This document shows positions 45,839 through 53,998 of a DNA stretch of 64,000 nt, in pieces. The notes below the pieces were generated by a model. The model had not been told where the DNA came from, searched no databases, and saw only the letters and a program-made list of their open reading frames with translations. The position numbers and the translations under genes were made by a program. Within the stretch, counting starts at the first letter, position 1. Every line of letters begins with the position of its first letter. The DNA is from Desulfoscipio gibsoniae DSM 7213 (GTDB taxonomy: Bacteria > Bacillota > Desulfotomaculia > Desulfotomaculales > Desulfallaceae), in NCBI RefSeq assembly GCF_000233715.2, contig NC_021184.1, positions 310,001 through 374,000 on the forward strand, in the 5' to 3' direction.

Positions 45839-46228
45839 ATGGCTCGCAGAGCAACCAGAACCAGAAGACGTGAACGTAAAAATATTGATCGCGGCGTGGC
45901 GCATATTAAGTCTACGTTTAACAATACCGTAGTCACCATTACAGATACGAAGGGCAATGCCATCTCCTGGGCCAGCGCCGGTGGGGTTGGTTTTAAAGGA
46001 TCACGGAAGAGCACCCCCTTTGCTGCTCAAATGGCTGCAGAAAAAGCTGCGCGGGAAGCTATGGAACATGGTATGAAGGAGCTTGAGGTAACGGTAAAAG
46101 GGCCTGGCGCGGGTCGCGAGGCTGCCATTCGTTCCCTGCAGGCTGTTGGCCTGGAAGTTAGTGTAATCAAGGACGTTACACCTGTTCCACATAATGGATG
46201 CCGGCCGCCCAAGCGCCGGAGAGTATAA
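45839..46228 (+). CDS. rpsK: 30S ribosomal protein S11
   Basis: 129 residues; [31 protein letters not shown] and the C-terminal [18 protein letters not shown] are diagnostic. SD GGGGGGTG. Confidence 0.97.
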   Translation: MARRATRTRRRERKNIDRGVAHIKSTFNNTVVTITDTKGNAISWASAGGVGFKGSRKSTPFAAQMAAEKAAREAMEHGMKELEVTVKGPGAGREAAIRSLQAVGLEVSVIKDVTPVPHNGCRPPKRRRV

Positions 46229-46250
46229 GAGGAGGTGTAGTAAGCAACTT

Positions 46251-46877
46251 ATGGCAAGATATACGGGTGCGCAGTGCAAGCTGTGCCGTCGCGAAGGTCA
46301 AAAGCTGTATCTTAAGGGTGACCGCTGCTATACCGGTAAATGCGGTATTGATCGCCGCAGTTATGCTCCCGGTCAGCATGGTCAGGGTCGTAAAAAGATT
46401 TCCGAATACGGCTTGCAGTTAAGGGAAAAGCAAAAAGCCCGTCGCTTTTATGGCATTTTAGAAAAGCAGTTTAGAAACTATTACTTCAAAGCTTCCAGGC
46501 AGCCGGGCGTGACCGGTGAAAACCTTTTACGCTTATTGGAACGTCGTTTGGATAATGTGGTTTACCGCCTGGGTTTGGCCGCTTCACGTAACGAGGCCCG
46601 CCAATTGGTACGCCACGGTCATTTCGTTGTAAACGGCCGGAAGACTAATATCCCTTCATTCCTGGTACGGGTGGGGGATGAAATCGTTGTACGGGAAAAA
46701 AGTAAGGAATCGCCGCGGGTTAAGGAATTAATTGAACGTGCTGCTGACAACACACCCCCGGCATGGCTGGAATACGACGCCGAGCAATTAAAAGGTCGGG
46801 TGGTAGCGCTTCCCTCTCGGGAACAGATAGATGCCCCCGTTCAAGAAACCCTGATTGTGGAGCTATACTCCAAGTAG
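46251..46877 (+). CDS. rpsD: 30S ribosomal protein S4
   Basis: 208 residues; primary 16S binder. The N-terminal zinc motif is [23 protein letters not shown] and the S4 domain is [30 protein letters not shown] 46251 follows AGGAGGTG (about 12 nt). Confidence 0.97.
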   Translation: MARYTGAQCKLCRREGQKLYLKGDRCYTGKCGIDRRSYAPGQHGQGRKKISEYGLQLREKQKARRFYGILEKQFRNYYFKASRQPGVTGENLLRLLERRLDNVVYRLGLAASRNEARQLVRHGHFVVNGRKTNIPSFLVRVGDEIVVREKSKESPRVKELIERAADNTPPAWLEYDAEQLKGRVVALPSREQIDAPVQETLIVELYSK

Positions 46878-46934
46878 TACGGGTTTATCAGGGGTAATCC
46901 CATTCCGTCCTAAGGAGGGGTTTGAATCTCAGCT

Positions 46935-47882
46935 ATGTTGGAAATTGAGAAACCTAGAATTGAATGTGTGGAAACCAACGATGAACAACATTATGGTAAG
47001 TTTGTGGTGGAGCCGCTGGAAAGGGGCTACGGAATAACTTTGGGCAATTCGCTGCGGCGCATTTTACTGTCCTCACTACCTGGTGCGGCGGTAACCTCGG
47101 TTAAAATTGAAGGGGTGCTGCACGAATTTTCCACTGTTCCCGGTGTAAAGGAAGATGTCACCGATATAATCCTAAACCTCAAATCCCTTTGTCTAAAGAT
47201 GCATACGGACGAGGAAAGGATTATGCGTATTGAGACCCAGCAAGAGGGTCCAGTAACAGCCGGGGATATTCTGACCGACCCGGATGTGGAGATATTGAAC
47301 AACGATATGCACATAGCCACCCTGGCCGAGGGCGGGCGGTTATTTATGGAAATGACCGTCTCCAAAGGCCGTGGCTATGTATCAGCTGAGCGTAATAAAA
47401 AAGGTGACCATATCATTGGAGTTATTCCGGTGGACTCTATATTTACTCCGGTGCGCAAGGTTAACTACCATGTGGATAATACCAGAGTGGGTCAGCGCAC
47501 GGATTATGACAAACTTACCATGGAAGTTTGGACGGACGGCAGTATTGAAGCTGATGAAGCTGTTAGCTTAAGCGCCAAAATATTAAGTGAGCACCTGCGT
47601 CTGTTCATTGGTTTAACCGAGTCTGCGGACGAGGTTGAAATAATGGTAGAGAAGGAAGAAGAGCAAAAGGATAAGATACTGGAAATGCCCATTGAGGAAC
47701 TGGATTTAAGTGTGCGTTCATATAACTGTCTGAAACGGGCGGGAATCAATACCGTGGAAGAATTGGTTCAGCGCAACGAGGAGGATATGATGAAGGTACG
47801 CAACCTGGGCAAAAAATCCCTGGAAGAGGTCATGAATAAACTATCCGAGCTGGATTTGAAACTGCGCAATGAAGATGATTAA
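46935..47882 (+). CDS. rpoA: DNA-directed RNA polymerase subunit alpha
   Basis: 315 residues. alpha-NTD with [30 protein letters not shown]; alpha-CTD (UP-element and activator contacts) from about 245 with [23 protein letters not shown] and [14 protein letters not shown] 46935; SD AAGGAGGGG is about 14 nt away. Confidence 0.97.
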   Translation: MLEIEKPRIECVETNDEQHYGKFVVEPLERGYGITLGNSLRRILLSSLPGAAVTSVKIEGVLHEFSTVPGVKEDVTDIILNLKSLCLKMHTDEERIMRIETQQEGPVTAGDILTDPDVEILNNDMHIATLAEGGRLFMEMTVSKGRGYVSAERNKKGDHIIGVIPVDSIFTPVRKVNYHVDNTRVGQRTDYDKLTMEVWTDGSIEADEAVSLSAKILSEHLRLFIGLTESADEVEIMVEKEEEQKDKILEMPIEELDLSVRSYNCLKRAGINTVEELVQRNEEDMMKVRNLGKKSLEEVMNKLSELDLKLRNEDD

Positions 47883-47894
47883 GGAGGGATAAAG

Positions 47895-48233
47895 GTGGCT
47901 TACGCTAAGTTGGGCCGCAACACCGGCCATAGAAAGGCTATGTTGCGTAACCTGGTGACTGCTCTGTTCCGTGATGAACGTATTACCACCACCGAGACCC
48001 GAGCCAAAGAAGTAAAAAGGATAGCTGATAAAATGGTGACCCTGGCCAAGCGGGGAGATTTGGCCGCTCGCCGCCAGGCACTGGAATATATTTACGAGGA
48101 AAGAGTGGTACGTAAACTGTTTGATACTTATGGGCCCAAATATGCTGAACGCCAGGGCGGTTATACCCGCGTAGTCAAGCTGGGTTACCGGCGTGGCGAC
48201 GCTGCCCAGCTGGCCCTTTTGGAATTGGTTTAA
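47895..48233 (+). CDS. rplQ: 50S ribosomal protein L17
   Basis: 112 residues; [24 protein letters not shown] and [27 protein letters not shown] 47895 with AAGGAGGG. Confidence 0.97.
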   Translation: MAYAKLGRNTGHRKAMLRNLVTALFRDERITTTETRAKEVKRIADKMVTLAKRGDLAARRQALEYIYEERVVRKLFDTYGPKYAERQGGYTRVVKLGYRRGDAAQLALLELV

Positions 48234-48299
48234 TAGATCTGCTGACCGGGAAATCGCAATAGCGGTTTCCTCTTGGCATTTATAGGCAAGGAGTTTTTT

Positions 48300-49142
48300 A
48301 TGCCCGGTCATAGCAAGCTTTTTATCAAACTACAGAACGCTACGTATATATATCCCGGCACGGAAAACCCCGTGCTGCGGGAAATTAATAATAATATCAA
48401 TGCCGGGGAATTTATTGCAGTGATTGGCCCCAATGGGTCGGGTAAATCCACCCTGGCCCGTTTAATCGCCGGTTTATTGATTCCCTCCGGGGGACATGTA
48501 CTGGTAGACGGTATGGATACGGGTTTACCGTCTAATAGTAAAAAAATACGCCGGCAGGTGGGATTGGTTCTGCAAAACCCGGATAACCAACTGGTGGCTG
48601 CAGTGGTGGAAGAAGACGTGGCCTTTGGACCGGAAAATTTAGGCCTGCCGTCGGCTGAAGTGCGCCGCCGGGTGGAAGAAGCGCTGGCCGCAGTTGGTTT
48701 GAGTCAGATGCGCAGCCGCCCGCCCCACATGCTTTCCGGTGGTGAGAAACAGCGTTTGGCCATAGCCGGTTTATTGGCTCTGCACCCGTTATGCGTGGTG
48801 CTGGACGAACCCACTTCAATGCTTGACCCCGTGGGACGGCAGGAGGTTGTGCAGGTGTTGCGCCATCTGGCAGACACAGGCACGGCGGTGGTGCTGATTA
48901 CCCATCATATGGATGAGGCAGCAAGTGCAGATAGGGTTTGGGCGCTGGGCCGTGGTGGTTTGCTGGCTGATGCTGAACCCGAGGTGGTATTCAGCCAAGT
49001 TAAACTGTTGCATGATCTGGGGTTGACGTTGACCAATACCGGCGAATTGGCCCGCTGCATGACCGAACGGGGCTTTGAACTGCCCACTGGCATTGTCACC
49101 ATGGAGGATATGGTGGAGTATTTATGCCGTGTATTGAAGTAG
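48300..49142 (+). CDS. ecfA1: ECF transporter ATPase EcfA1
   Basis: ABC ATPase of the shared energising module for vitamin/metal ECF transporters; 280 residues. Walker A GPNGSGKST, Q-loop QNPDNQ, signature LSGGEKQRLAIA, Walker B VVLDEPTS and H-loop ITHHM. ATG 48300 lies 6 nt after AAGGAG. The set ecfA1-ecfA2-ecfT-truA after rplQ is the standard Firmicutes arrangement. No substrate-binding S subunit is in the window. Confidence 0.94.
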   Translation: MPGHSKLFIKLQNATYIYPGTENPVLREINNNINAGEFIAVIGPNGSGKSTLARLIAGLLIPSGGHVLVDGMDTGLPSNSKKIRRQVGLVLQNPDNQLVAAVVEEDVAFGPENLGLPSAEVRRRVEEALAAVGLSQMRSRPPHMLSGGEKQRLAIAGLLALHPLCVVLDEPTSMLDPVGRQEVVQVLRHLADTGTAVVLITHHMDEAASADRVWALGRGGLLADAEPEVVFSQVKLLHDLGLTLTNTGELARCMTERGFELPTGIVTMEDMVEYLCRVLK

Positions 49143-49999
49143 AGGGACTGACTCATATATATTTTCCCGGCACGCCTCTTGAGACCATGGCTTTACGGGA
49201 TATAAATCTGACGGTGGATGAGGGAGAGTTTATAGCCCTGGCGGGCGCAGCCGGTAGTGGCAAATCCACACTTGTACAGCACTTTAACGGTTTACTGTTG
49301 CCCACCGCGGGCTCTGTACGGGTATTTGGCGGGAATACCATGGATAAAAAACACCGCCAGGGACTGTGGCGCCGGGTTGGGTTAGTTTTTCAATTTCCGG
49401 AAAGACAAATATTTAGCGCTACGGTATTTGATGATATTGCCTTTGGGCCCCTGAATATGGGATGGGATGCTTCGAAGGTGGAAAAGCTGGCGAAGGAAAC
49501 ACTGGGTCTGGTGGGGCTACCGGAACAAATCCAGGCTGCGGATCCAGCGACACTCAGCGGAGGTATACTCCGGCGGGTCGCCATAGCCGGAGTGCTGGTC
49601 ATGCGTCCCCGGGTTTTAATCATGGATGAGCCCGGGGCCGGCCTTGAACCGGCGGCCAGGCAGTTAATTCTGGCCGGCTTAAAGAAACTTCAGGCGCAGC
49701 ATGGTGTTACCGTTATATTAATTACTCATCACCTGGAAGACGCGGCGGTTTTTGCCGATCGGGTGGCTGTGCTCCGCCGGGGAAGTCTCTTATGTGTAGG
49801 GAAAACACGGGAAATCCTTAGCCGGATCCGGATACTGCAGGAGGCCGGCTTAAAAGCGCCATTTGCCGTGGAACTGGCCCACCGGTTAATCGTTGCGGGC
49901 ATAGAAATACCTGATATACCGTTGACCATAGATGATGCCGCCCGGCTGCTGCACGGGCTTGTACAGACCACCCGAGCCGAGCCGGGGAGGGAACAGTGA
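49124..49999 (+). CDS. ecfA2: ECF transporter ATPase EcfA2
   Basis: 291 residues, partner ATPase of EcfA1, overlapping it by 19 nt. Walker A GAAGSGKST, Q-loop FQFPERQIF, H-loop ITHHLE. Two motifs differ from the usual form: the signature is LSGGILRRVAIAG (usually LSGGQ/M) and Walker B is LIMDEPGAGLEP (usually LDEPTAGLDP). The catalytic Glu after Walker B is kept, so activity is probable. Confidence 0.93.
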   Translation: MPCIEVEGLTHIYFPGTPLETMALRDINLTVDEGEFIALAGAAGSGKSTLVQHFNGLLLPTAGSVRVFGGNTMDKKHRQGLWRRVGLVFQFPERQIFSATVFDDIAFGPLNMGWDASKVEKLAKETLGLVGLPEQIQAADPATLSGGILRRVAIAGVLVMRPRVLIMDEPGAGLEPAARQLILAGLKKLQAQHGVTVILITHHLEDAAVFADRVAVLRRGSLLCVGKTREILSRIRILQEAGLKAPFAVELAHRLIVAGIEIPDIPLTIDDAARLLHGLVQTTRAEPGREQ

Positions 50000-50793
50000 T
50001 GAACGGTTTTTCTATGGGGCAGTATCTCCCTGCATCCTCACCGGTGCACCGTCTGGACCCCCGGACTAAATTAATTTGTGCGGCACTGGTGGTACCCGCA
50101 GTAATTATAACATTTAACTTATTAGCCCTGGCTTTGGTATCCCTGTGGACACTTTTGGCCGCGGCACTGTCGGGAATTAAGCCCGGCGTTTACTGGCGAA
50201 GTTTAAAGCCGTTGTGGGTGCTGCTGTTGATCAGCTTTGTATTACAAGTTTTTTTCACCCCCGGCGATCCACTCATAGCTGCAGGGTTTGTTGAAATATC
50301 ACGGCAAGGACTGTTGCTCAGTGGATGGTTGTTGTGGCGTATCAGTGTGCTGCTATTGGTAGCGGCCGCGCTTACCTTTACCACCACCCCCCTGCAACTG
50401 ACTGCAGCGTTGGAATGGCTTTTGTCCCCCCTGCGAAGGGTGAGGATACCAGTAGGGGAATTGGCTATGATGATTAATCTGGCGCTGCGTTTTGTGCCCA
50501 CTCTTTTTGATGAGGCCAGGCATTTGATGCTGGCGCAGCGATCAAGAGGGGCTGATTTTACCAGCGGTAGTATTAAGGAACGCGTAAGTAAACTGGCCCC
50601 CTTTATAATACCATTGCTCACCAGTATTTTTAGCCGGGCCGATGAGCTGGCCCTGGCTATGGAAATTCGCTGCTACCAGGTGGGTGCCACCCGTTCCCGC
50701 ATGCATGTGTTGCGTTTTGGGCCGGCGGATTATGCAGCCATGTTGCTAAGTATGGTTATTTTGACAGTGGTGGTGGCTATGCGTATGCTGTAA
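49999..50793 (+). CDS. ecfT: ECF transporter transmembrane subunit EcfT
   Basis: 264 residues with about five to six membrane helices. The coupling helices that contact the ATPases carry MLAQRSRGADF and, as second motif, LALAMEIRCYQ, where IRC replaces the more common ARG/ARC. ATG 49999 (overlapping the ecfA2 stop, TGATG) is 7 nt after GGGGAGGG. Confidence 0.92.
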   Translation: MNGFSMGQYLPASSPVHRLDPRTKLICAALVVPAVIITFNLLALALVSLWTLLAAALSGIKPGVYWRSLKPLWVLLLISFVLQVFFTPGDPLIAAGFVEISRQGLLLSGWLLWRISVLLLVAAALTFTTTPLQLTAALEWLLSPLRRVRIPVGELAMMINLALRFVPTLFDEARHLMLAQRSRGADFTSGSIKERVSKLAPFIIPLLTSIFSRADELALAMEIRCYQVGATRSRMHVLRFGPADYAAMLLSMVILTVVVAMRML

Positions 50794-50849
50794 CAGGTAG
50801 TGAAAAGATCCTGCCTATCGCTTTAATCTTTTTTTTACGGGGTGGTCCC

Positions 50850-51593
50850 ATGCGTAATGTTAAACTAACCGTGGCTTATGACGGCACTAATTATCACGGT
50901 TTTCAGGAGCAGCGGGGCACCGGGTTGGCTACCGTGCAGGAGGTACTGGAACTTTGTCTGGGGAGATTGGCGGGGCGGCGAGTGCAGGTAACCGGTGCCG
51001 GTCGTACTGATGCCGGGGTGCATGCCCTTGGGCAGGTGGTTAACTTTGATGCTGCGGGATGGCCCATACCGGTGGAACGCATACCCCTGGCGATGAACGG
51101 CTTACTGCCGGGTGACGTTGTAGTGACGGAAGCCAGGGAGGTGGGGCAGGATTTTCATGCCCGTTTTTCCGCCCGGGCTAAAATCTACCGGTATACCATA
51201 TGGAATAATCGCATTCCCTCCCCGTTTAATCGCTTGTACAGCAGTTTTTGGCCGGTACCCCTAAATGATGAAGCTATGTCCCAGGCCTGTGACCACCTGT
51301 TGGGCCGACATGACTTTAAATGTTTTCAGGCATCGGGAGCCACTGTAAAAACCACTGTACGTACGCTGTACCGGGCGGAAGTGATACGCGAGGGCACTCT
51401 GGTACATTTTGTTTTTAAAGGCGATGGCTTTTTGTATAATATGGTACGCATAATGACAGGTACACTTTTGCAGGTGGGTATGGGCAAAGCCAGCCCCGAT
51501 TCAATCAGAAATCTGCTTGAGTCCCGTCAACGGGCACAGGCCGGGCCGACCATGCCGCCACAGGGATTATGCCTGGAACATGTCGAGTATTAA
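50850..51593 (+). CDS. truA: tRNA pseudouridine synthase A
   Basis: 247 residues; makes pseudouridine at tRNA positions 38-40. The catalytic Asp is in GAGRTDAGVHALGQVVNF; GDGFLYNMVRIMTGTLLQVG closes the active site. ATG 50850 with GGGGTGG. Confidence 0.95.
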   Translation: MRNVKLTVAYDGTNYHGFQEQRGTGLATVQEVLELCLGRLAGRRVQVTGAGRTDAGVHALGQVVNFDAAGWPIPVERIPLAMNGLLPGDVVVTEAREVGQDFHARFSARAKIYRYTIWNNRIPSPFNRLYSSFWPVPLNDEAMSQACDHLLGRHDFKCFQASGATVKTTVRTLYRAEVIREGTLVHFVFKGDGFLYNMVRIMTGTLLQVGMGKASPDSIRNLLESRQRAQAGPTMPPQGLCLEHVEY

Positions 51594-51613
51594 TAACTAT
51601 AAAATCATTTGCC

Positions 51614-51642
51614 TTGACACTGGTAATACTATGTATTAAAAT
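51614..51642 (+). promoter_or_regulatory. rplM-rpsI promoter
   Basis: TTGACA (51614-51619), 17 nt, TAAAAT (51637-51642). Confidence 0.8.
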
Positions 51643-51650
51643 AACTTTAT

Positions 51651-51725
51651 GTGTGACCTAATGGCGACCGAAGAGCCCCCGGTTGGCCAGTAAGGTTTGG
51701 TTCCTTTTTTCAACACACGGGAGGT
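51651..51725 (+). promoter_or_regulatory. L13-type ribosomal leader
   Basis: The leader closes with gtgtg (51651-51655)/cacac (51714-51718) and encloses a hairpin of ggcgaccg with cggttggcc. The closing stem abuts the rplM SD GGGAGG, so folding could control ribosome access. Position and shape fit the Firmicutes L13 leader family; not confirmed by a model. Confidence 0.6.
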
Positions 51726-51734
51726 AATAATAGT

Positions 51735-52166
51735 ATGAGGACGACATATATGGCCAAGCCCGCCGATGTACAGCGCAAGTGGTACATTATCGACGGCGAA
51801 GGCAAAGTGCTGGGACGCCTGGCAACTGAGGCCGCCAGGTTATTGAGGGGAAAGCATAAACCAACTTTCACGCCCCATGTTAATACCGGTGACCATGTAG
51901 TAATTATTAATGCTGATAAAGTAGTACTTACCGGTAATAAATTACGCCAGAAAATGTATTACCGGCACTCGGGTTATCCGGGTGGATTAAAGGCTACCAG
52001 TTATGAAAAACTGATGCAAAGCAAACCCGAACTGGCCGTTTACAAAGCAATTACCGGCATGCTGCCCCATAATAGCCTGGGCAGGGACATGGCCAGAAAA
52101 TTAAGGGTATACCGCGGTAGTGAACATCCCCATGAGGCCCAAAAGCCTGAAGTTTGGGAAATGTAA
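51735..52166 (+). CDS. rplM: 50S ribosomal protein L13
   Basis: 143 residues; [28 protein letters not shown] and [24 protein letters not shown] 51735 lies 9 nt after GGGAGGT. Confidence 0.97.
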   Translation: MRTTYMAKPADVQRKWYIIDGEGKVLGRLATEAARLLRGKHKPTFTPHVNTGDHVVIINADKVVLTGNKLRQKMYYRHSGYPGGLKATSYEKLMQSKPELAVYKAITGMLPHNSLGRDMARKLRVYRGSEHPHEAQKPEVWEM

Positions 52167-52187
52167 CGGTCGGAAGGAGGAGCATGA

Positions 52188-52580
52188 GTGGCTCTAGTTC
52201 AGTTTTACGGTACCGGGCGCAGAAAAGATGCGGTAGCCAGAGTTTTTCTTCGTCCCGGTGAAGGCAAGATGACAGTAAACGATAAAAGCCTGGAAGAATA
52301 TTTTGGCAGGAAAACATTGCAAATTGTTGCCCGCCAGCCATTGGAATTAACCGGTGCGGGGAGTCGTTTTGACGTTATAGCCAAGGTTTTGGGCGGCGGT
52401 GTCAGCGGCCAGGCCGGTGCAGTTAAAATGGGCATTGCCCGGGCATTGATTGAGGCAGACCCTAATTTAAGGCCCGTGCTTAAAAAAGCGGGATTTTTGA
52501 CCCGTGATCCACGCATGAAAGAAAGGCGTAAATACGGCCTGAAAAAAGCCCGCCGGGCTCCGCAATACTCCAAGCGCTAG
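52188..52580 (+). CDS. rpsI: 30S ribosomal protein S9
   Basis: 130 residues; [22 protein letters not shown] and the P-site-contacting C-terminal tail [14 protein letters not shown] 52188 with GGAAGGAGG at 7 nt. Confidence 0.97.
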   Translation: MALVQFYGTGRRKDAVARVFLRPGEGKMTVNDKSLEEYFGRKTLQIVARQPLELTGAGSRFDVIAKVLGGGVSGQAGAVKMGIARALIEADPNLRPVLKKAGFLTRDPRMKERRKYGLKKARRAPQYSKR

Positions 52581-52619
52581 TACGTTAGTACTATCTTAAA
52601 GCTAATAATCAAAAACCGG

Positions 52620-52649
52620 GACCACCATATTGCAGGTGGTCTTTTTTTT
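52620..52649 (+). terminator. Terminator after rpsI
   Basis: gaccacc (52620-52626) pairs with ggtggtc (52635-52641), followed by seven or more T. Confidence 0.9.
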
Positions 52650-52706
52650 GTTCAAAAAGCCTTCATGGTTACTGCAACAAGCAACAAACTTTCGCTGCTT
52701 TTGATA

Positions 52707-52764
52707 GGTGCCAGGTGTTGAAAGGTTGAAATCTTTGATTTTCAACCTTTCAACACCTGGCACC
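52707..52764. repeat. Palindromic repeat, copy 1 (left of cwlD)
   Basis: 25-bp perfect inverted arms (52707-52731 and 52740-52764), 8-nt centre; arms begin GGTGCCAGGTGTTGAAAGG. It is the reverse complement, almost base for base, of the copy at 53802-53860, including a few flanking bases (tgata / tatca). The rest of the 52650-52896 gap holds no gene or clear promoter. Confidence 0.9.
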
Positions 52765-52896
52765 AAAGCTTATTAATCAATTTGCTGGATTTTCCGTTAC
52801 CGCTGCTGCTTTTCCCTCATATCCGGTTTATCTCTTGCATATTTTAAAACGAGGGTTTGGTAAAAAAGCCCCGTCAAGTGCGGAAGGGGTGGGTAA

Positions 52897-53703
52897 ATGC
52901 TGCGGGTATTCAGGATAAAGCTTCGTTTTGTATTGCTGGCCATACTTATCATGACGGCAGGTTTTTTTATTGCTCGTTCAATTGGGGATAACTTGGAGAA
53001 CCGCCGGGTGGCTGCGTTATCCTGGTCGGTGGCCAACAAAGTCATCGTTGTTGACCCGGGACACGGTGGTATTGACCCCGGCTCGACGGGTGCGACCGGG
53101 GTTATAGAAAAAGACATAACCCTCGAGGTTTCGCGCAAGCTGAGCACTGTTTTGGGGCAGGGCGGTGCCATTGTATTAATGACCAGAGAATCCGATGTTG
53201 ATCTTAGTGATGCGGATGGTGGTCAGCTAATAACCCGTAAAAGACAGGATTTATCCAGGCGAGTGGCTCTGGCTAACGAACGCAATGCTGACGCTTTTAT
53301 TTGTGTACATGTCAATAGTTTTAAGTCCGGCCCCAAAGAACACGGGGCACAGACATTTTACCAGCCGGGTTCTCAAGAAGGTCAGAGATTAGCCAATGCT
53401 GTCCAGGGTGAATTGGTTCGGTTACTGAAGAACACCAATCGCAAAGCTAAGGCAGTGGATTATTATACCACCCGCAATGCTAAAATGCCTGCAGTAATAG
53501 TGGAAATCGGCTTTATCAGCAACCCCACAGAGGAAAAGCTGATGTGCGACGATGATTATCAGGCAAAGCTAGCCTATGCGATATATGCGGGTCTGGTTAA
53601 ATATTTTGCTGAGAACGCTACCCCCACCAGCGGTTCTGTGGATAAAGAGAAAGCGTTGGAAACTTTTATGCAAAACGAAGGTAAAGATTACGGAGCACCG
53701 TAG
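52897..53703 (+). CDS. cwlD: N-acetylmuramoyl-L-alanine amidase CwlD (spore cortex)
   Basis: 268 residues. An N-terminal signal-anchor (about 8-28) is followed by an Amidase_3 domain with zinc/catalytic motifs VVDPGHGGIDPG, a conserved Glu (GVIEKD), CVHVNSF and VIVEIGFISN. CwlD strips peptides from muramic acid so that muramic-delta-lactam can form in the spore cortex. The place beside rpsI matches Bacillus. ATG 52897 with GGAAGGGGTGGG upstream. The gene is bracketed by inverted copies of a palindromic repeat. Confidence 0.9.
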   Translation: MLRVFRIKLRFVLLAILIMTAGFFIARSIGDNLENRRVAALSWSVANKVIVVDPGHGGIDPGSTGATGVIEKDITLEVSRKLSTVLGQGGAIVLMTRESDVDLSDADGGQLITRKRQDLSRRVALANERNADAFICVHVNSFKSGPKEHGAQTFYQPGSQEGQRLANAVQGELVRLLKNTNRKAKAVDYYTTRNAKMPAVIVEIGFISNPTEEKLMCDDDYQAKLAYAIYAGLVKYFAENATPTSGSVDKEKALETFMQNEGKDYGAP

Positions 53704-53801
53704 GGGTCAGGCTTAAACTTTCTTAAACTTACGGTGGTAGGGAATAATCTTTAAACATACTTGACATACACTCTAAAAGCTTGTTCGAAAAGGTAGGCTT
53801 T

Positions 53802-53860
53802 GGTGCCAGGTGTTGAAAGGTTGAAAATCAAAGATTTTCAACCTTTCAACACCTGGCACC
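53802..53860. repeat. Palindromic repeat, copy 2 (right of cwlD)
   Basis: 28-bp perfect inverted arms (53802-53829 and 53833-53860) with a 3-nt centre. It lies between the convergent ends of cwlD and the P-type ATPase gene and, as RNA, would form a very stable hairpin for either transcript. The remaining 53704-53998 sequence holds no supportable gene. Confidence 0.9.
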
Positions 53861-53998
53861 TATCAAGGCACCGACCAGGCCGGTTTTGGCGTTTATTAAA
53901 GTTTGACCGGTCATACACATCACCAGTTGCATGATATGAAGTAGATTTTTGGCGATGTGGCGTTGCACGCTGAAACGTTGAAGTGCCGAACATCGTTA

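Noticed and set aside
53860-53995. Short minus-strand frame after the P-type ATPase that looked like a transposase tail
   Set aside because: About 50 codons, ends in the palindromic repeat, no family motif recognised.
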